Origin: Marsupella aquatica
Lineage: Eukaryota > Marchantiophyta
Assembly: GCA_973895155.1 (NCBI GenBank)
Contig: OZ316892.1
Span: 26,536,001-26,600,000, forward strand
DNA length: 64,000 nucleotides
Direction: 5' to 3'
In this document: positions 43,775 through 56,479 of the stretch, piece by piece
Numbering within the stretch: the first letter of the stretch is position 1
Layout of the letters: each line of letters opens with the position of its first letter
Position numbers and translations under genes: made by a program
The notes under the pieces: generated by a model
The model's database searches: none
What the model was told of the DNA's origin: nothing
What the model saw: the letters and a program-made list of their open reading frames with translations, nothing else

Positions 43775-46637
43775 CCAGCTGAGTCCCATCTATGCAACAA
43801 TCCTGTGTGTGGCCTTCCGATCCCAAGACAGCTTCTTCTACTCTCGCAGTAGTTACGGCCCTCATGTCCTTGCTAGTTTTGCTTCTTCTAGCTCGGAACA
43901 AGCCGAGAACTACATTATTAGGGCTCTCAAATATGAAAAAAAAATGACCCTGCAGCACATTCCAGAAAAATCCCAGGATGTAGCAACTGATGGCTATGAA
44001 AAAGGTGGTCAGCATGGCAGCAATGAATGTCAGCTCCTCCATCAGGGAGTCTCAAATACAATGAATTTTTGCGGGTGACCTTGTTGGGGAGTGTTGTGGC
44101 CTGGGGCAGCGGGAACGAGGCCTGACCATCATGCCCGGGAGTCATGACCAAAACCGAGGGCCGACTACTACGAGGAGAGGACCTAATTTCAGTGTGTTCA
44201 TTGACTCACGTTGTCATTTTCACACACTTCCGCGACCCCTCTCAAATCTGAGGGCCCCAAAATATTACTGCCTTGCTATACCCAGTTTCAGTGCGCCCCA
44301 ATGCATTGCGGGACGCACGTGAGGTGGGTTTGTTTTTAATATTTGAGACGCCTGTTGTTATCGCTCCAAAACTGGGAGGCAAAGGCGTCTGGACTAGAGT
44401 TCAGTTCTAGCTCAGTGGCCCCTCTACAATGAAAGGGGGGAGACAATGTCACACCTCCACGCTTACGGTGACAACAGGAGGAACCTGTGTGAGATTACAT
44501 TAAAGCAATGTTTCCGAGAAAACATGAGGTGAGTGACACCAGTGTATCAACTGGACACTCCCCAATTTTGTCACTAATTGAACGCTTAGCTCCAAGGCAT
44601 GCTCATGGTCCTAAGTGCATAACTTGTCCAACCTTGAACATTGGGACCGCTTGAAGTTCACAACGCTATTACTTGCAGATGCAATGGAGCCACTCATGGC
44701 TGCTTTGGGCTCCCAACAAGAGTCCATGCTCCTTGCCCATCCAAGTATTCCAAACCTTATTAATAGGCCACTCCCATGATGCAACTGCACTAGTCCTTCT
44801 CCCAAGTTGTCCATCCAAATACCCCGGCACCATTCTACCTCAATGAATGTTCTGAGTTCATTGGGAGGTAGCTCCCATTTGTAGCGTGCACAAGCCCAAG
44901 AACTCCTCACCCCTAACTGTGATTGCAAAGATATTGTCAATTCCATTTGGGCTCGAGCCCTTATAGTGGGAAGCGCCCATGGTTCCCAAGATCCATTTGA
45001 GGAGAACGGGGAGGAGAACACTCCTCTTATATATGCTTCTGGAGACGTGTCACCCCTAGACCAACTTTGGTCCAGAATATTTGGCCCCAACCTTTGGTAT
45101 TATTGGAGCCCCATATTTGAGTTTGTCCCCTTCAACCCGATTGTCAAATTGACAAGCTCGGATGAGTTTTGGAGTAGCACAAATGCACTCTTAGCCATGG
45201 TTTTCCAAAGGTCATCTGAGCTTTGAATTATGCCCTTGAAACCGTCAAGTCAAGATGTGACGAATTAGGTGCCCCGGCTCGAGCCAGTACCTTTGCATCT
45301 CAATCTTGCCCTAACCATAATCAAAGATCTATATGTCTATACGTTGATAACACACTTTACATGATTGTGACCAGGCTCATGGGATGCTCAAGGTGTTTCT
45401 ACAGGGTCTACATTTCCAATACTTTCATTTGCAAGTGTTTTGCACATCCTACAATGACACCAAATCATAAACAAATGTTTCCTTTAGTAACTGCATGTGT
45501 GTGACTTGTCTTGGTAGTTTGAGCAATTGTATGCCCAGAATCTTACATTGAGCTCTCTAGGTTCAACATATCCCTTACTTTAGGTTTTGAGGATCAGTCC
45601 ACGCTTACTCCTAACCCAACGGCCGCAACATGTTTCATTCATGCTTATCAGTTCCCTCATCCCTAGCTGAATTCCTGGATGATCAATGGGTAAGGAATAG
45701 GATTTGCATTCGGGACCAAATGCTGGGGTTAGTAAACCCCAAAGTGAATATGAGTTCGTTGCAAGACATGTCAAGGAGTTAATTTTTAAAAATTTTCTCT
45801 TGCATTTTTATAACTTATGCTAATCTTTGTGTATATACACTCATATTTCTCATGAATTTCCTTATTAGACACCCCCCTCCCCCCCCCCCCCCCCCCCGCA
45901 AGCCAGTAAACCACAGTAGATTCTCCATGGTACCCTCCTTCCAACACAAGGTCACCACAGAGACTCTATCCACTGCGGAACTCCCTAAGAGAAATGGGGG
46001 GTGGTGGTTCCATGGTGCCCTCACTTCAGGTAGTCCTTAGCAAGGACTCTCACCGGAAGTGACGGCTGAGATATGCTCCCAAATTCTCGGGAGGCCCGAT
46101 TGAGTGGCGGATCCAATGCACAGCTGGTCACATGTTCTCTAAATTCGTGCTTCGTTTCTTCAACTTTTGACGAGTCCTTTATTAGGGTCGACTGTTCTGT
46201 TAATGTCGAGTTGTTGACAATTCGTTGGGCTGCTGTCCGATGGCGTACTTACTGCCAATGAGGTTTAAGTTCACTGCTTACTTGTTGATAATGGGCCTCG
46301 CTTCAATTTGTTAAATATGTGCTCAGAGTTCACGTGAGCCCTCACCAATTGGCATGTTTCTCAAGTTTTTCTCGTCTTCTTTTGGTGCAGATGGGATGAC
46401 TTGCAGGCTAGATTGATAGGATCGACTGTTCTCCCGTTCTGGTAATTAATAACATTTCCTTTGGCCTCTGGCCGATGTGTGTACTGCCTGTGAGGCTTGT
46501 GTATCGGCCTAGGTTCCATTGTCAGGTTTGTCAATTACCTCTGAAGGGCCACTTGAGCTTTGCTTTACCAATTTCCAGGTTTCTCAAATTTTCTCTTCTC
46601 TCCTTTTGTGCAGTTGAGATGGCTTTTATGCCTGATA
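43775..46637 (+). repeat. large dispersed repeat, copy 1 (inverted relative to 56480-61862)
   Basis: From about GCTGAGTCCCATCTATGCAAC to GGCTTTTATGCCTGAT this segment matches the reverse complement of 56480-58745 plus 61554-61862. It carries open fragments that recur in both copies (for example DPFEENGEENTPLIYA and LWYYWSP), but no domain I recognise and no long frame. A transposon or decayed gene family is likely. The right end is cut by the start of the UGT copy-2 block. A C-run of about 18-20 bases lies at 45878-45897, as does a shorter one at the matching site in the other copy. Confidence 0.8.
43921..44352. mobile_element. 432-bp element with GGGCGTCTCAAATAT-type inverted ends
   Basis: The left end GGGCTCTCAAATATGAAAAA and right end TTTTTAATATTTGAGACGCC are inverted copies. 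The same ends bound the 2.8-kb element at 58746-61553 at the equivalent site of the other large repeat, so this is the short, deleted form (or the other is expanded). No coding capacity. Confidence 0.7.
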
Positions 46638-46644
46638 TACTATA

Positions 46645-49060
46645 CGACACGCTGAAAACGGTGGATTGCTGTGATTTCGTTGTTCTGTACGTAACCTCCT
46701 TGGATTTGCCTTTACACTGCACAGAAATTTTTACGGATTCTCGGAATTCCTAGTCGCGTGGAGAGTCATGATACGGTGGTGTCCGTCGTCGAGGTCAACT
46801 TGGCAGATTTGACAAGCCCAAATTCGTCTTAGCAGTCTCACAAAAGGAAGAGAAAAGGCTCGTATACTCCTCGGAGACCAACGGCAGCGATGGCGTCAAT
46901 TGTAGGAGACTGTCATGACAATGATGGTAAGGCTGCTGCTGCACATTTGGTGGTCATCCCGCTGGATGACAATGATGGTAAGGCTGCTGCTGCACATTTG
47001 GTGTTCATCCCGCTGGCCATCCATTCACACATCGTACCACTGCTGAGGCTCGCGACTGAGCTCGCCCGCGAGGGAATCACCATCACTTTCGTAAGTTGGG
47101 AGCACACAATTGCTCAGCTTCGCACTTCGGCTGAACTTCCCGAATGGCAGAGTCTGGGCGTTCGGCTAGTCGGTTTGCCTCAACGAGAGCCCGACGACCA
47201 ACGCCCAGCCATGAAGGTCCCTCCAGTCGTCTTAACACGAGCTTTTAAGCCATTGAGGGAGCAGTGGATTCAGGAGAAGGGCTCCGGCATCGGAGGACGT
47301 CCGACGGGTATAGTATCGGACATGTTTCTCCCCTGGACTCAGGAGTTGGCTGATACATTGGAGATTCCAAGGTATATATTCTTTCCGTCAGGAACAATCT
47401 ATGCAAGGGCGCTGCAAGGCATTCTAGATTGTTATGAAAGTGGCCAATTCCATTTCTCAGATACCGACGTGGACTCTCAAGTTTGTATCTCTGGTCTCCC
47501 TCCTTTGCGTTACTTCGAGATCCCCAGATCTTTCCGAGAGCATACTGAATACTTGCAGATTAAATGTGAATCGGTGGAGCGAGCAGCAGGTCTGCTGATA
47601 AACTCGTTTCCTGCGCTGGAAGAAAGCGTTATTGACACATGGAGAAAGACCGTGGATCACCGCAAGGTGCCCAAGATTTACCCTGTTGGTCCTCTGTTGT
47701 GGACGTCGGTCACCGTCCCAATCGTGCGAAACAGTAGAGGCTCAGAGGATCTGTTTCCCATCCAAAACGTCCAAGACGGTCGAGGCTCGGAGGATCCAGC
47801 AAGCAGATGCCTTGAATTCCTTGGCTCCCAGGCTCCCTCTTCGGTTCTCTATATAGCTTTTGGAACCCAGGTCGGCCTTCGTCCAGAGCAGATAAAGGAA
47901 CTGGCCTTGGGACTGGAGGACAGTGAGCAACATTTCTTGTGGATCATTGCACCGTCGAAAGGTACGCCAGGGAAGCAGCCCCCATCACTGAGCGAAGTAC
48001 TTCCAACAGGTTTTGAAGCACGGTTAGGGGAACGTTGCTGTATTGTAACTGGGTGGGCACCCCAAGTGCAAATCCTGGCTCATTCATCTACTAGTGGCTT
48101 TCTCACTCACTGTGGATGGAACTCCTCTCTGGAGAGTATAACGTTGGGCGTGCCAATGATTGCATGCCCACAGGCTGCAGACCAGCATCTCAATTGCAGA
48201 TATCTGGCCGATGAGCTGAAGGTCGCAATAGAACTTATAACGGGGCCTGACCACGTTTTCAACCGGAACGAGGTTGCGAGGGCGGTCCGGCTTTTGATGG
48301 TAGAACCGGAAAGGAACGCGATCCGAAGCAGAATGGAACACCTCCACAGGACGGCTACAGCAGCAGTGGCTGAAGGTGGATCCAAGGCACGGGTTCTCCA
48401 GGAATTCTTGGATGATATCCGGAATCACAACTTGTTCAGACAATCGGGAAGCAAGTAGAAGTTAATCAGCCCATGTGAGAAGTAAGGTCCAACGGGAAAA
48501 ATTGATTGCCAGAATCTGAACATTCATTGCATCTTAGCAGGTCATTACAATCATAATCTGAAAGCTTGTGATAGTGAATACCAAGAGCAATTTGCTAAAC
48601 GTTGTTCGATGGAACTCAAGGTCTTCGGTAACCTTGTTCTCATTGGAGTGGCGAGTCTTGAATCTCCTTCGACTGAGATTGGATTCAAAGGCATATCTCA
48701 GCTAGATTGCGTAACTAACTAGAGTTTTTGGGGCATTTCTTGGTGATGTTTGTGGCAGCCTCCAACATCCTAAGCGACTGGCACTGTATTCAGGTACATT
48801 CAGAAACGACTCCAAATTGTGCTGCAATGAGTTCTTCAGCTCAATTCATACGGAGACAATATTCATAATCAGGAGTCCTGGTCGCATTATCTGTAGGAGG
48901 GCGGGAAACACACGGCAATCTAACTTTCCTACGCAGTTCGCTCCCACCTCCAATTTGAGCGCTGCCATTAATTTCAATCGTGGGAACCAGGTCACCCACG
49001 TTTGCACCTTGAAATTGGAAAATCAATTACGACGTCCATATCGGATGATACCATAATTCA
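46645..49060 (+). repeat. UGT segmental duplication, copy 2
   Basis: This is the direct counterpart of 40797-43340. Coding sequences are over 90 percent identical by eye, so the duplication is young. The upstream part is about 260 bp shorter than in copy 1. Confidence 0.9.
46890..48458 (+). CDS. family-1 UDP-glycosyltransferase, 522 aa (copy 2)
   Basis: An intronless frame runs from ATG 46890 to TAG 48456 and is a close paralogue of the upstream UGT. It retains the catalytic His in IHSHIVPLL, the Asp in IVSDMFLPW and a full PSPG box (WAPQVQILAH, GFLTHCGWNSSLE, ADQ). PSPG differences from copy 1 are GG to SG before FLTHC and EQ to DQ at the end. A 51-bp tandem duplication adds 17 residues near the N-terminus, repeating GKAAAAHLV, so the first beta strand is present twice before the catalytic His. 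A subtle change of acceptor or donor use between the paralogues is possible. The promoter differs from copy 1 by loss of about 260 bp, so expression may differ too. No stops or frameshifts. Confidence 0.94.
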   Translation: MASIVGDCHDNDGKAAAAHLVVIPLDDNDGKAAAAHLVFIPLAIHSHIVPLLRLATELAREGITITFVSWEHTIAQLRTSAELPEWQSLGVRLVGLPQREPDDQRPAMKVPPVVLTRAFKPLREQWIQEKGSGIGGRPTGIVSDMFLPWTQELADTLEIPRYIFFPSGTIYARALQGILDCYESGQFHFSDTDVDSQVCISGLPPLRYFEIPRSFREHTEYLQIKCESVERAAGLLINSFPALEESVIDTWRKTVDHRKVPKIYPVGPLLWTSVTVPIVRNSRGSEDLFPIQNVQDGRGSEDPASRCLEFLGSQAPSSVLYIAFGTQVGLRPEQIKELALGLEDSEQHFLWIIAPSKGTPGKQPPSLSEVLPTGFEARLGERCCIVTGWAPQVQILAHSSTSGFLTHCGWNSSLESITLGVPMIACPQAADQHLNCRYLADELKVAIELITGPDHVFNRNEVARAVRLLMVEPERNAIRSRMEHLHRTATAAVAEGGSKARVLQEFLDDIRNHNLFRQSGSK

Positions 49061-49480
49061 AATGATGATACTGAGAACGACCGCATGATCGACAAACACT
49101 AAGCTGCCTCGATAAAATCATCTCAATTTTTTCCAGAGAAGTGATATGAAAGATTGTATATTTACAGAAAATTACACAGATTGAAGAGTTCACGTGATGG
49201 TCTGTTTTCGGATGTTACCCTGCATTCCCATGAGGCAGAACTGCCTACATGACTTACTAGTGAGATACTCTGGTATTAGACTAGGAAAAGCCATTGCATT
49301 TCATGATTGGGAATTCTCAGCTTCACGGCCACTACGCACCACTTACACCCCATTAAAAATGCCGAATTTAATTTACGTATTGGGAACTAACTACATGACG
49401 AGTGAACCCCATAAGATCGATGGCTGTTCGAAGACACAATGCTTCATAGACAGCTTCTTCTAAAACGGAAAGGTTCTTGA
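49061..49480. other. spacer between UGT2 and the long minus-strand gene
   Basis: Contains the divergent end of the UGT2 flank and probably the 3' untranslated region of the minus-strand gene. No gene or repeat is seen. Confidence 0.4.
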
Positions 49481-52400
49481 CTAGTCTGAGTCAGACATGT
49501 CTGTTGCCTCTCCATCTGATTCTTGTGCAGGAAGAGGTGTATCACTCTCAAATTCCTCACTTTCATAACCTTGTCGTGAGTCAAGTGGTGTAGTATTTGC
49601 AGTACCTCGGCTGATCTGATCTGGGGATGCGGACGCACACTCTCCGGTTTGTGGACTCCTTGACACCCGTGTCAGATGAATTGGGTTATCCTCCAATCCG
49701 TTCAGCTCTGAAGTACCTTGTGGATTCGTAAGTCTTTGCTCCAGGTGTGATAGCCTTGCTGTAAGGTGACGCTTCTCCCACTCAAGAGCTTCTCGGACTG
49801 CCGACAATTCAGACCGACTCTGTTGTTGAAGCAGTTTCATGGTTGAGGCAAGCAAAGCCTATATTTGAAAGCGAGCAAGACAGTTATAATAATATATCAA
49901 TGGTTATTAGCTTCACACCCGAAGCAACTCATTCGAGCAACTCCCAAACTCCTAAATATATTGGAGAAACACATGCCCCTCCCAAATCCCGCAAATTAAA
50001 CCTAAAGAAATTTGGAGACATACGAAAAAAACCGTACTTACGATGATACAAAGGTTCACATAATTTAACTTGCAATTCCACACATGCACACAGTTCTACA
50101 CAAAATTTACGGAACCTTAGATATGCCTTACATGGGCTTACAATAATGCTACACCGTTAATGGACTAGTGTGTATTCGTAGAAACCTACAGCACATACCT
50201 TTATGCTCCTATCTAGATCTTGCTCAGTCACAGCATCAACAGCAGCAAGGGTAGCAGCAGTTGTCATGTGTACGGACGACATAGCTGCTCCGCTCCCTTC
50301 GGGATCTTGTTTCACATTTTCGACTGTTAATGGCTTACCCAGCTGAATGTCTTTGCTGGGGAGAGCCTTGGGTCTAGATTCTAGCCATTTGTAAACATCA
50401 CTACACAACCGTCCCCACAAAGGGACCAGTAACCCAATATCCCCTGTCTCAATTATCTGTGCCATTCGCATGTCCCACTCTTCATCAGACATTCCTCCTG
50501 CAGCAGTCAACAGCAGAGAGTACCGAAAATCTCGCACTAGTTCTCCTAGTTCCTGGATTCGACATGATTTGGCCAGGAGACTTCATCAGTTATCCGGTTT
50601 CTAATGTCCTCTGTAATTGTCTCAGTGTTGCATTTGGGAACACATCAGTCTCGAGAACTTGGCAAGTTCTTAAGTCCCTTTTGAATCAGTTGAATGAATC
50701 TCCTTGAATTGGCAATTTTGCAGTTCAGACAAATTAAAACTGAAGGGCCACAAAGAACTTACCAAAACTGTATGACTTTCTTGCACTTGTTTCTGCCACT
50801 TGGTACGACGTACTCTCCATGATCGTAAAAGAAAATTTTGAGGGATCTGTTCTTCCAATTTCAGCATGTCTTTCCTCATAATTTGCAAAATCTCATTTGC
50901 ACTCCGCAGCTTCAAGTCCCTACCTTGTTTTCCAGTTCCCATAGCACTGAGACTCAAGCCCTTTGCAGGAGCCCTTTCAAAGTCTTTTCCATTGTTATCC
51001 GTTCCCTTCAGGACCCGCTTACTGTCAGCCGGCAGATGATCTCGAGTCACAGTTGTTGCCGGTTCTTCTTTTGCACTTCGTCTGCGATAACCAGATGTGT
51101 ACACCTACACAACAGAGAGTTGACCATCAATCTAGTCTCTACTAAGTGCGCCAGCTGGCTACAACCAACAAGAGCACTTTCAAGATTCAGACCAAGCACT
51201 TATCGACAGTCGATTGATTTGACAAAGGATTCAAGAGACTAGAAATGTTCAATCCTCATTGCAGGTCCCAAAAAGGGGGAAAAAAAAGGAAGAAAGAGAG
51301 TTGAAATTTGCCTACCTTCCGGTAGGGGTCTGAATCCTGAAGAAAACTTCCAGATGCTGCAGAGGATTTTAATTGCACTACAGCACGCCGTGAGCGAGTC
51401 CAAAGAACCTCATTACCATTTGCTTGACTGCTAAGCACTTGGGGTAGTTTGTCTACATCAACAATTGCTCCCCGGCCATCTGTTGCGATGAGACGAACAA
51501 TTTGTGAATATCAGCACAAGTCCCCGTATCCGGGAATGGGGATAATCAATCTGGAGCGCTTTATTCAGCACGGTTTAAAAGCTGTTTTGTTATGTTATGT
51601 TTCACACTTATTGACTGACGTCACTGGAAGTAAACGTCCGGCACACACAAATATCTACCTCTGCAGTCCTAATGTGTAACTGCTAATTCTATGTTGGCAG
51701 CCAACGAAAAAAATAGGTGCTCGAGACGACACTTTGGAGTGGTACATCAACATGGGCTACCGTCGTTACACGAAGGTTAGGGGACTTCTTTCAGATTTCG
51801 TGAAAGCTCCAAAAACATCTCCAGATTTCAGGTAAATGAATAAAAACAAATATAAACCTAATACATCCAGACTTTCAAAGGAAACTGCAGAATATTACTG
51901 CCATAATCGTTCATTTTGATTCAGGAATGTATTCGACATTTTGCAACTACGTTGAATAACTCGTGAGCTGAGCTCCGATTTTCTTATTGAATTAACCGAC
52001 CATTCAGGAATCCAAATATTCACTATGTATTCAAATGCCGCTATTTGGTATGGTGCAGTACTGACTTTATGGTGGGACGTTAGGAAACTATATGACTCGA
52101 AATGAGTACAACTTGATGAGGAGAAGGGTTGACCCTTACCTGAAGACTCGGTGTTTGGTAGCCCTTGTCCGTTCCTCGGAATTGTTTCCTCAGGATAGGA
52201 CATGCTTGTTGCGACCCAAACCTTGGCTCCCGTGTCATGGTCCAATCCAGGGAGTAAAAGCTGATCATCATCAGGTCCAACTTGTATGCTATCTATACTC
52301 TTCAGTAAATCAGGGCTCCTCCTCTCAGAGCCTGCATCTACGGCTTCTTGATGAGCACTTTCCTTGGCCCTTGACTTTCTGACTTCCTCGTCCGTCTTGT

Positions 52401-55400
52401 CTACTGACTTGGACAAGCCATCTACAACGTCTAGATTATTTGTAGTCCTTCCTCCCTGCAAAAGAGGAGAAACACATGTTGTTTGACATTAATTTCCATA
52501 TATCTCATATGAAAGAATTAATAAAACAATCCTTATATTTCATGCACATGGGGACCCGCTCTGATCATGGAACCAACATCGTACGAAGATGACTCAGGAT
52601 TCGGATTTTTGTACTGGAGTTTGCGTTGCTAATTAAGCTCCCTTTCGATTACAAAAGGAAAACAAGACTTTCGGTAAACAATATCGATCCAATGCTCAGC
52701 AAATGATTCATTGTTGAAAGAACGTCCAGGATGTGAGGTGAAAACCCAGGTTATAGAAGTACCTCTTCAGTACAGATAGTAGGACCACCGTCCAGAGTGG
52801 GACAACCTTCAACACCAGCACCAACAATGGATTGTTTGAGCGTTTCATTTGACTCTCTTTCGGAGGATTGTACTTTCAGACTTTCTGCACCAGTACAAGG
52901 ATTCGCCAAACTAGCATTTTCATTCTCTTGCCTGTTAGCCGGAGACGGAGATTTGAGATCGCTCTCAGAAACTGTATTGGTACAAGTTGGATCTCCTCTC
53001 GGGCTGTCAGTGCTGAGTGGCTTACAACTCGAATCAACTTGTTGTTCAGAGGATAACCTTGGCTCCGAGGTGAAAGGTGAGTCAGTCTCTGCACGTATAA
53101 AATGACCACGTTTTAGGGGCCAAGCAGTAGCGCATTCCCAGATAATTATGCACGACCCGCCGCAGCTAAGACGAAGCATGCCTAGATTTGTGAATGAGTT
53201 ATGTGCAAAACTACGCCCTCTCGTTGTGTGCAGCTACTCTATCGCCCACCACACTACCGAAGACCATACTACGGGTACAAACGGAGCATGATCATTTCCT
53301 AACAGCTTACCAGAATATGCTTTAGAACCAGGGTGCACAGCCAGAGATTCCAAGGCAACCTCTCAATTGGAAAGGATAATGAGACAGCTAACCTCCCAAT
53401 TTCTGCAGAGAGCGATACTGCAACCTGACACTCTCCCCAGTGTCCAACGTCCTCACCAAATACCTTATGATACAAACGAGACAAACCATCAGTAATTTTA
53501 CACGCGCTTCTTCATGACTTTCCTTTCCCAACAGTAAAGATAGAGTAGTTGATCGCTGCAAGGAGCAGAGAAACGTAATTACTCAGAAGAACCACTGTGA
53601 CGTGTTCTTCAAGATAAGCACACAGAATCAAATATCGTATTGAAAACCATACCATCCATTGAGGCATTGGTTTGTAATTACTGCCTCTATTCCAAAAAGG
53701 CGCTCTGGCGTGCGCTTGTTTCCCTGCTGAAAAGTAATGAATTTCATGTTAGTCTCCGTCCCATGGATAATTGTCAGTTCGCTTCATGACATGTAAGAGA
53801 AGGCCTTACTCGAAACAAAATTACCTTAATGATGACTTTGTCTCCCACAACAAATGGAAACTGAACACCCTTCTGGCGAGAATCGAACTCAGCAGATCCA
53901 GCAGGGTCCTGCAAATTGTCATCAGTTGTGGAGGAGGTCAGTTCAATAATGGATGCATCGATCAGCCATTATAAATGTAGCACATATTTTGTAACATTTA
54001 GAAAGACGACATATCTTTGGTCCTGCTCAAAGTCAGACAATTCATTTGAATGCTGTCAAATCATGAGACCCCGTTTGAGAGAGTTCTGAAGCATTCAGCA
54101 TATTACAATGGGTAATAGTGCGTTTTGAGAAACATACACTAGAGGTTCCCTTTGGCTCAGAACCCTCACGCATCTCAAACTGGTCTCTGCTCCTCTTCGT
54201 TCCCGTCGTGGAGTTTAGCTGCCAAAGATGATCTTCATGTCTGTAAGCCAATACCGCTGCCCGCAGTGCTGCAAAACGAGAAATCGCAAGACTTACTTAC
54301 AAAGTTAACGTGATGATGAAACAATGCTTGTCAACAACACAATGCCCCATGTCGACTGGACATTAAAATGGCCGAATTCTCTAGAGCGTCACACCATAGA
54401 AGTATCCACGTCTAGAATACGCATGACTAGGTCCACACCCACTTACCGAAATTGGGAACTAAGGTTTTGGGAGGAACATTGGCTCCGCAACTCACGCAGA
54501 AATGCTGTACATCCACACCATCAGACTATTAGACACACCATAGCAACATGTGACAATTTTCTGAGTATTCAAACATAACAATCAATTATCAAAAAAGAAG
54601 AACTCTGACCCGATCTATATGCTACCATCTGCAGCTTGACATGACTGTTTAATTTCAATACTCATCCTTTACAAAAGTGGACACTTCATCATATCGAGTC
54701 TGTCATAAGGACTTGATACAAGTTTCACACTTGAACGGTCACTAAGCTGATGTCTTGAGTTCTACTCTCGGGACTTTTCAATACTCTTATTTAAAATGCA
54801 TCATCTCCTGAAATCATTTGGCGTCCACTACTTTTTCACGTGAATACACTGGACCTACCGTTTCTAGCACCCTTTGAAGGTTCCCGCTCCCGAATGAGTG
54901 TCCACACATAGCTACCATTGCGTCATCCAAAAAGGCCCCCCTGCAGCCATATTGTCCATGTTGGAAGCTCACTGCGCCAAGATATATCTTTCTACTGACA
55001 AAGACCCACCAACGTAGTATTCATGACAATGAATGGATTGCCCTCAACCATCCAGATTTAGGGAGAGTTTACTGGGTCTGATTAGGAAGACAAAGCGGAG
55101 AGATAGCGTTACTTACGTTACAGGGTCAGAGAGCACCTTGCGCAAAGAGAGCTCTCCGAGTGGACCCTTTTCTTTTCCTGGGCGAGCACCAGATGGTGTT
55201 CTCTCTCCAACTAGACTTCCATCCTCTGTTGTTGGCGAAGACGAGTCATCGTTCTTCGTATCTGAAACTCCAGAAGATTGAAGTGGTTCTGTACTCCGGG
55301 TCTCCCCACCTTCAAACGACCGGCCAGACAGGCCCTGGTCGTTTCCCATGTCCAAACTGTCAGTTTTCAAAGGCTCTTCACAGAATGAATCGACGAATAC

Positions 55401-56095
55401 TCTCTCTTCTGTTGAATTACCGCTCCCTGGTGACGCGTCGTCAGAAGAGGAAGGTCCTGTGCCATATCCTGACTGTGCATGAGCGGAGCGGAGTTCTTCC
55501 CAAGATGCAGGCATCTCGGTTGAAGCACCTACATCCATATTGGCGGTCTGAAAAAAAGGAGAAGGTGAAGCCGTAATTGTTGAAATGAGCTCACCTTCTC
55601 TCCCCCCTGGGGATGACATTAAGGTCTCTGCATATTCAACTGGAGCTCCTTCAGCTTCATGGGTCCCTTCAGCTGGAAGCGTATGAAGCACCACCGAATC
55701 AAAGGACATTTCTGCAGTGCCCATGACACCATTCTCCTCTCCAGCTATAGGCCCTAGGACCACGGCAACATCCTTCTTAGACTGAGAATGGTTCATCAGC
55801 ATAGTAGAACACTTCTCACCCCCTGATAGTCCCTCTGATTGCCCTCCACCGCCTTCCAGCCCCTCTCCACCTCTTTGCCTTGTCTCCAATTCCGGAGGGA
55901 AATGATCTGGAGTCGCACTTATGTGCTGCTCATCATCCTCCGAAACGCTTTTTTGGCTATTGTGCTGGATGAACTCAGCTTCCTCCCTTCCTGCGCCCTG
56001 CCCAACACCTAACTCATTATCGCCATGTTTGCATCACCGTGACGAGGCAAATGGATAGAGCAGTTCTTCACGAATCATACCGTTAGGGGTTTCCA
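49481..56095 (-). CDS. long multi-exon gene, probable nuclear protein with SH3/Tudor-like module, about 1,000 aa
   Basis: Exons on the minus strand: first exon ending 55117 (open upstream past 55889), then 54268-54138, 53908-53825, 53726-53653, 53463-53393, 53088-52763, 52455-52140, 51479-51316, 51104-50763, 50552-50199, 49858-49481. From exon 2 on, all junctions fit GT-AG with matching phases. The N-terminus is long, acidic and Ser/Gly-rich. Exons 3-5 join into a compact beta-rich module (FPFVVGDKVIIK, FGIEAVITNQCLNGWYLV, TGESVRLQYRSLQKLG) resembling Agenet/Tudor or KOW-type SH3 barrels. Later parts include basic YTSGYRRRSAKEE, the helical RSWRVRRTKWQKQVQESH and a coiled coil (TMKLLQQQSRSELSAVREA), with an acidic C-terminus. 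I do not recognise the family; a chromatin or transcription role is inference. The start is uncertain: ATG 56095 is in frame but an in-frame TGA lies about 20 codons later. Exons 1 and 2 do not match in phase, so an exon may be missing between them. Confidence 0.6.
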
Positions 56096-56479
56096 TGGTG
56101 AATACAAGCAATTGAGAAACAATCCGTCGTTGTTGTCTCTATATTTCATCTCCGCTCTCCGCCAGTTGTTCCTCCGCTGAGCTTATACTAAACCGCCAAA
56201 CGACATACTTCCCTAATTGGCCAGCCAGTCTGAGGCCGCATTTCTCCCCTGTCGTCCACTAAAACGTGCAATGCTATCGAATTGTGGACGACACTGTCGC
56301 CAATCACTCTCTCAAACCATCAATAGCTCCATCACGCCATCAATGGCTCTCCTGAAAACACCAATTGGTCTCTGAAGTCGCCAATTGCGAATGTTCAACC
56401 TCCTCTGGCAACTTGAAATTATTCAAATTCACCACCAGGTGGTCAAAGAGAGCCTTCCAAGTCATAACCACATCATCAT
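56096..56479. other. promoter side of the long gene / spacer
   Basis: Upstream of the minus-strand gene. The minus-strand frame starting at 56645 crosses from the large repeat into this segment. Nothing else is recognised. Confidence 0.4.

Noticed and set aside
45878-45897. Long C-run that creates a poly-Pro frame on one strand and poly-Gly on the other.
   Set aside because: Homopolymer in repeat DNA, with a shorter version at the matching site of the other copy; no gene.
51690-51785. Plus-strand exon-like stretch (GARDDTLEWYINMGYRRYT) bounded by AG and GT.
   Set aside because: It lies antisense in an intron of the long minus-strand gene, has no partner exons and matches no family I know.
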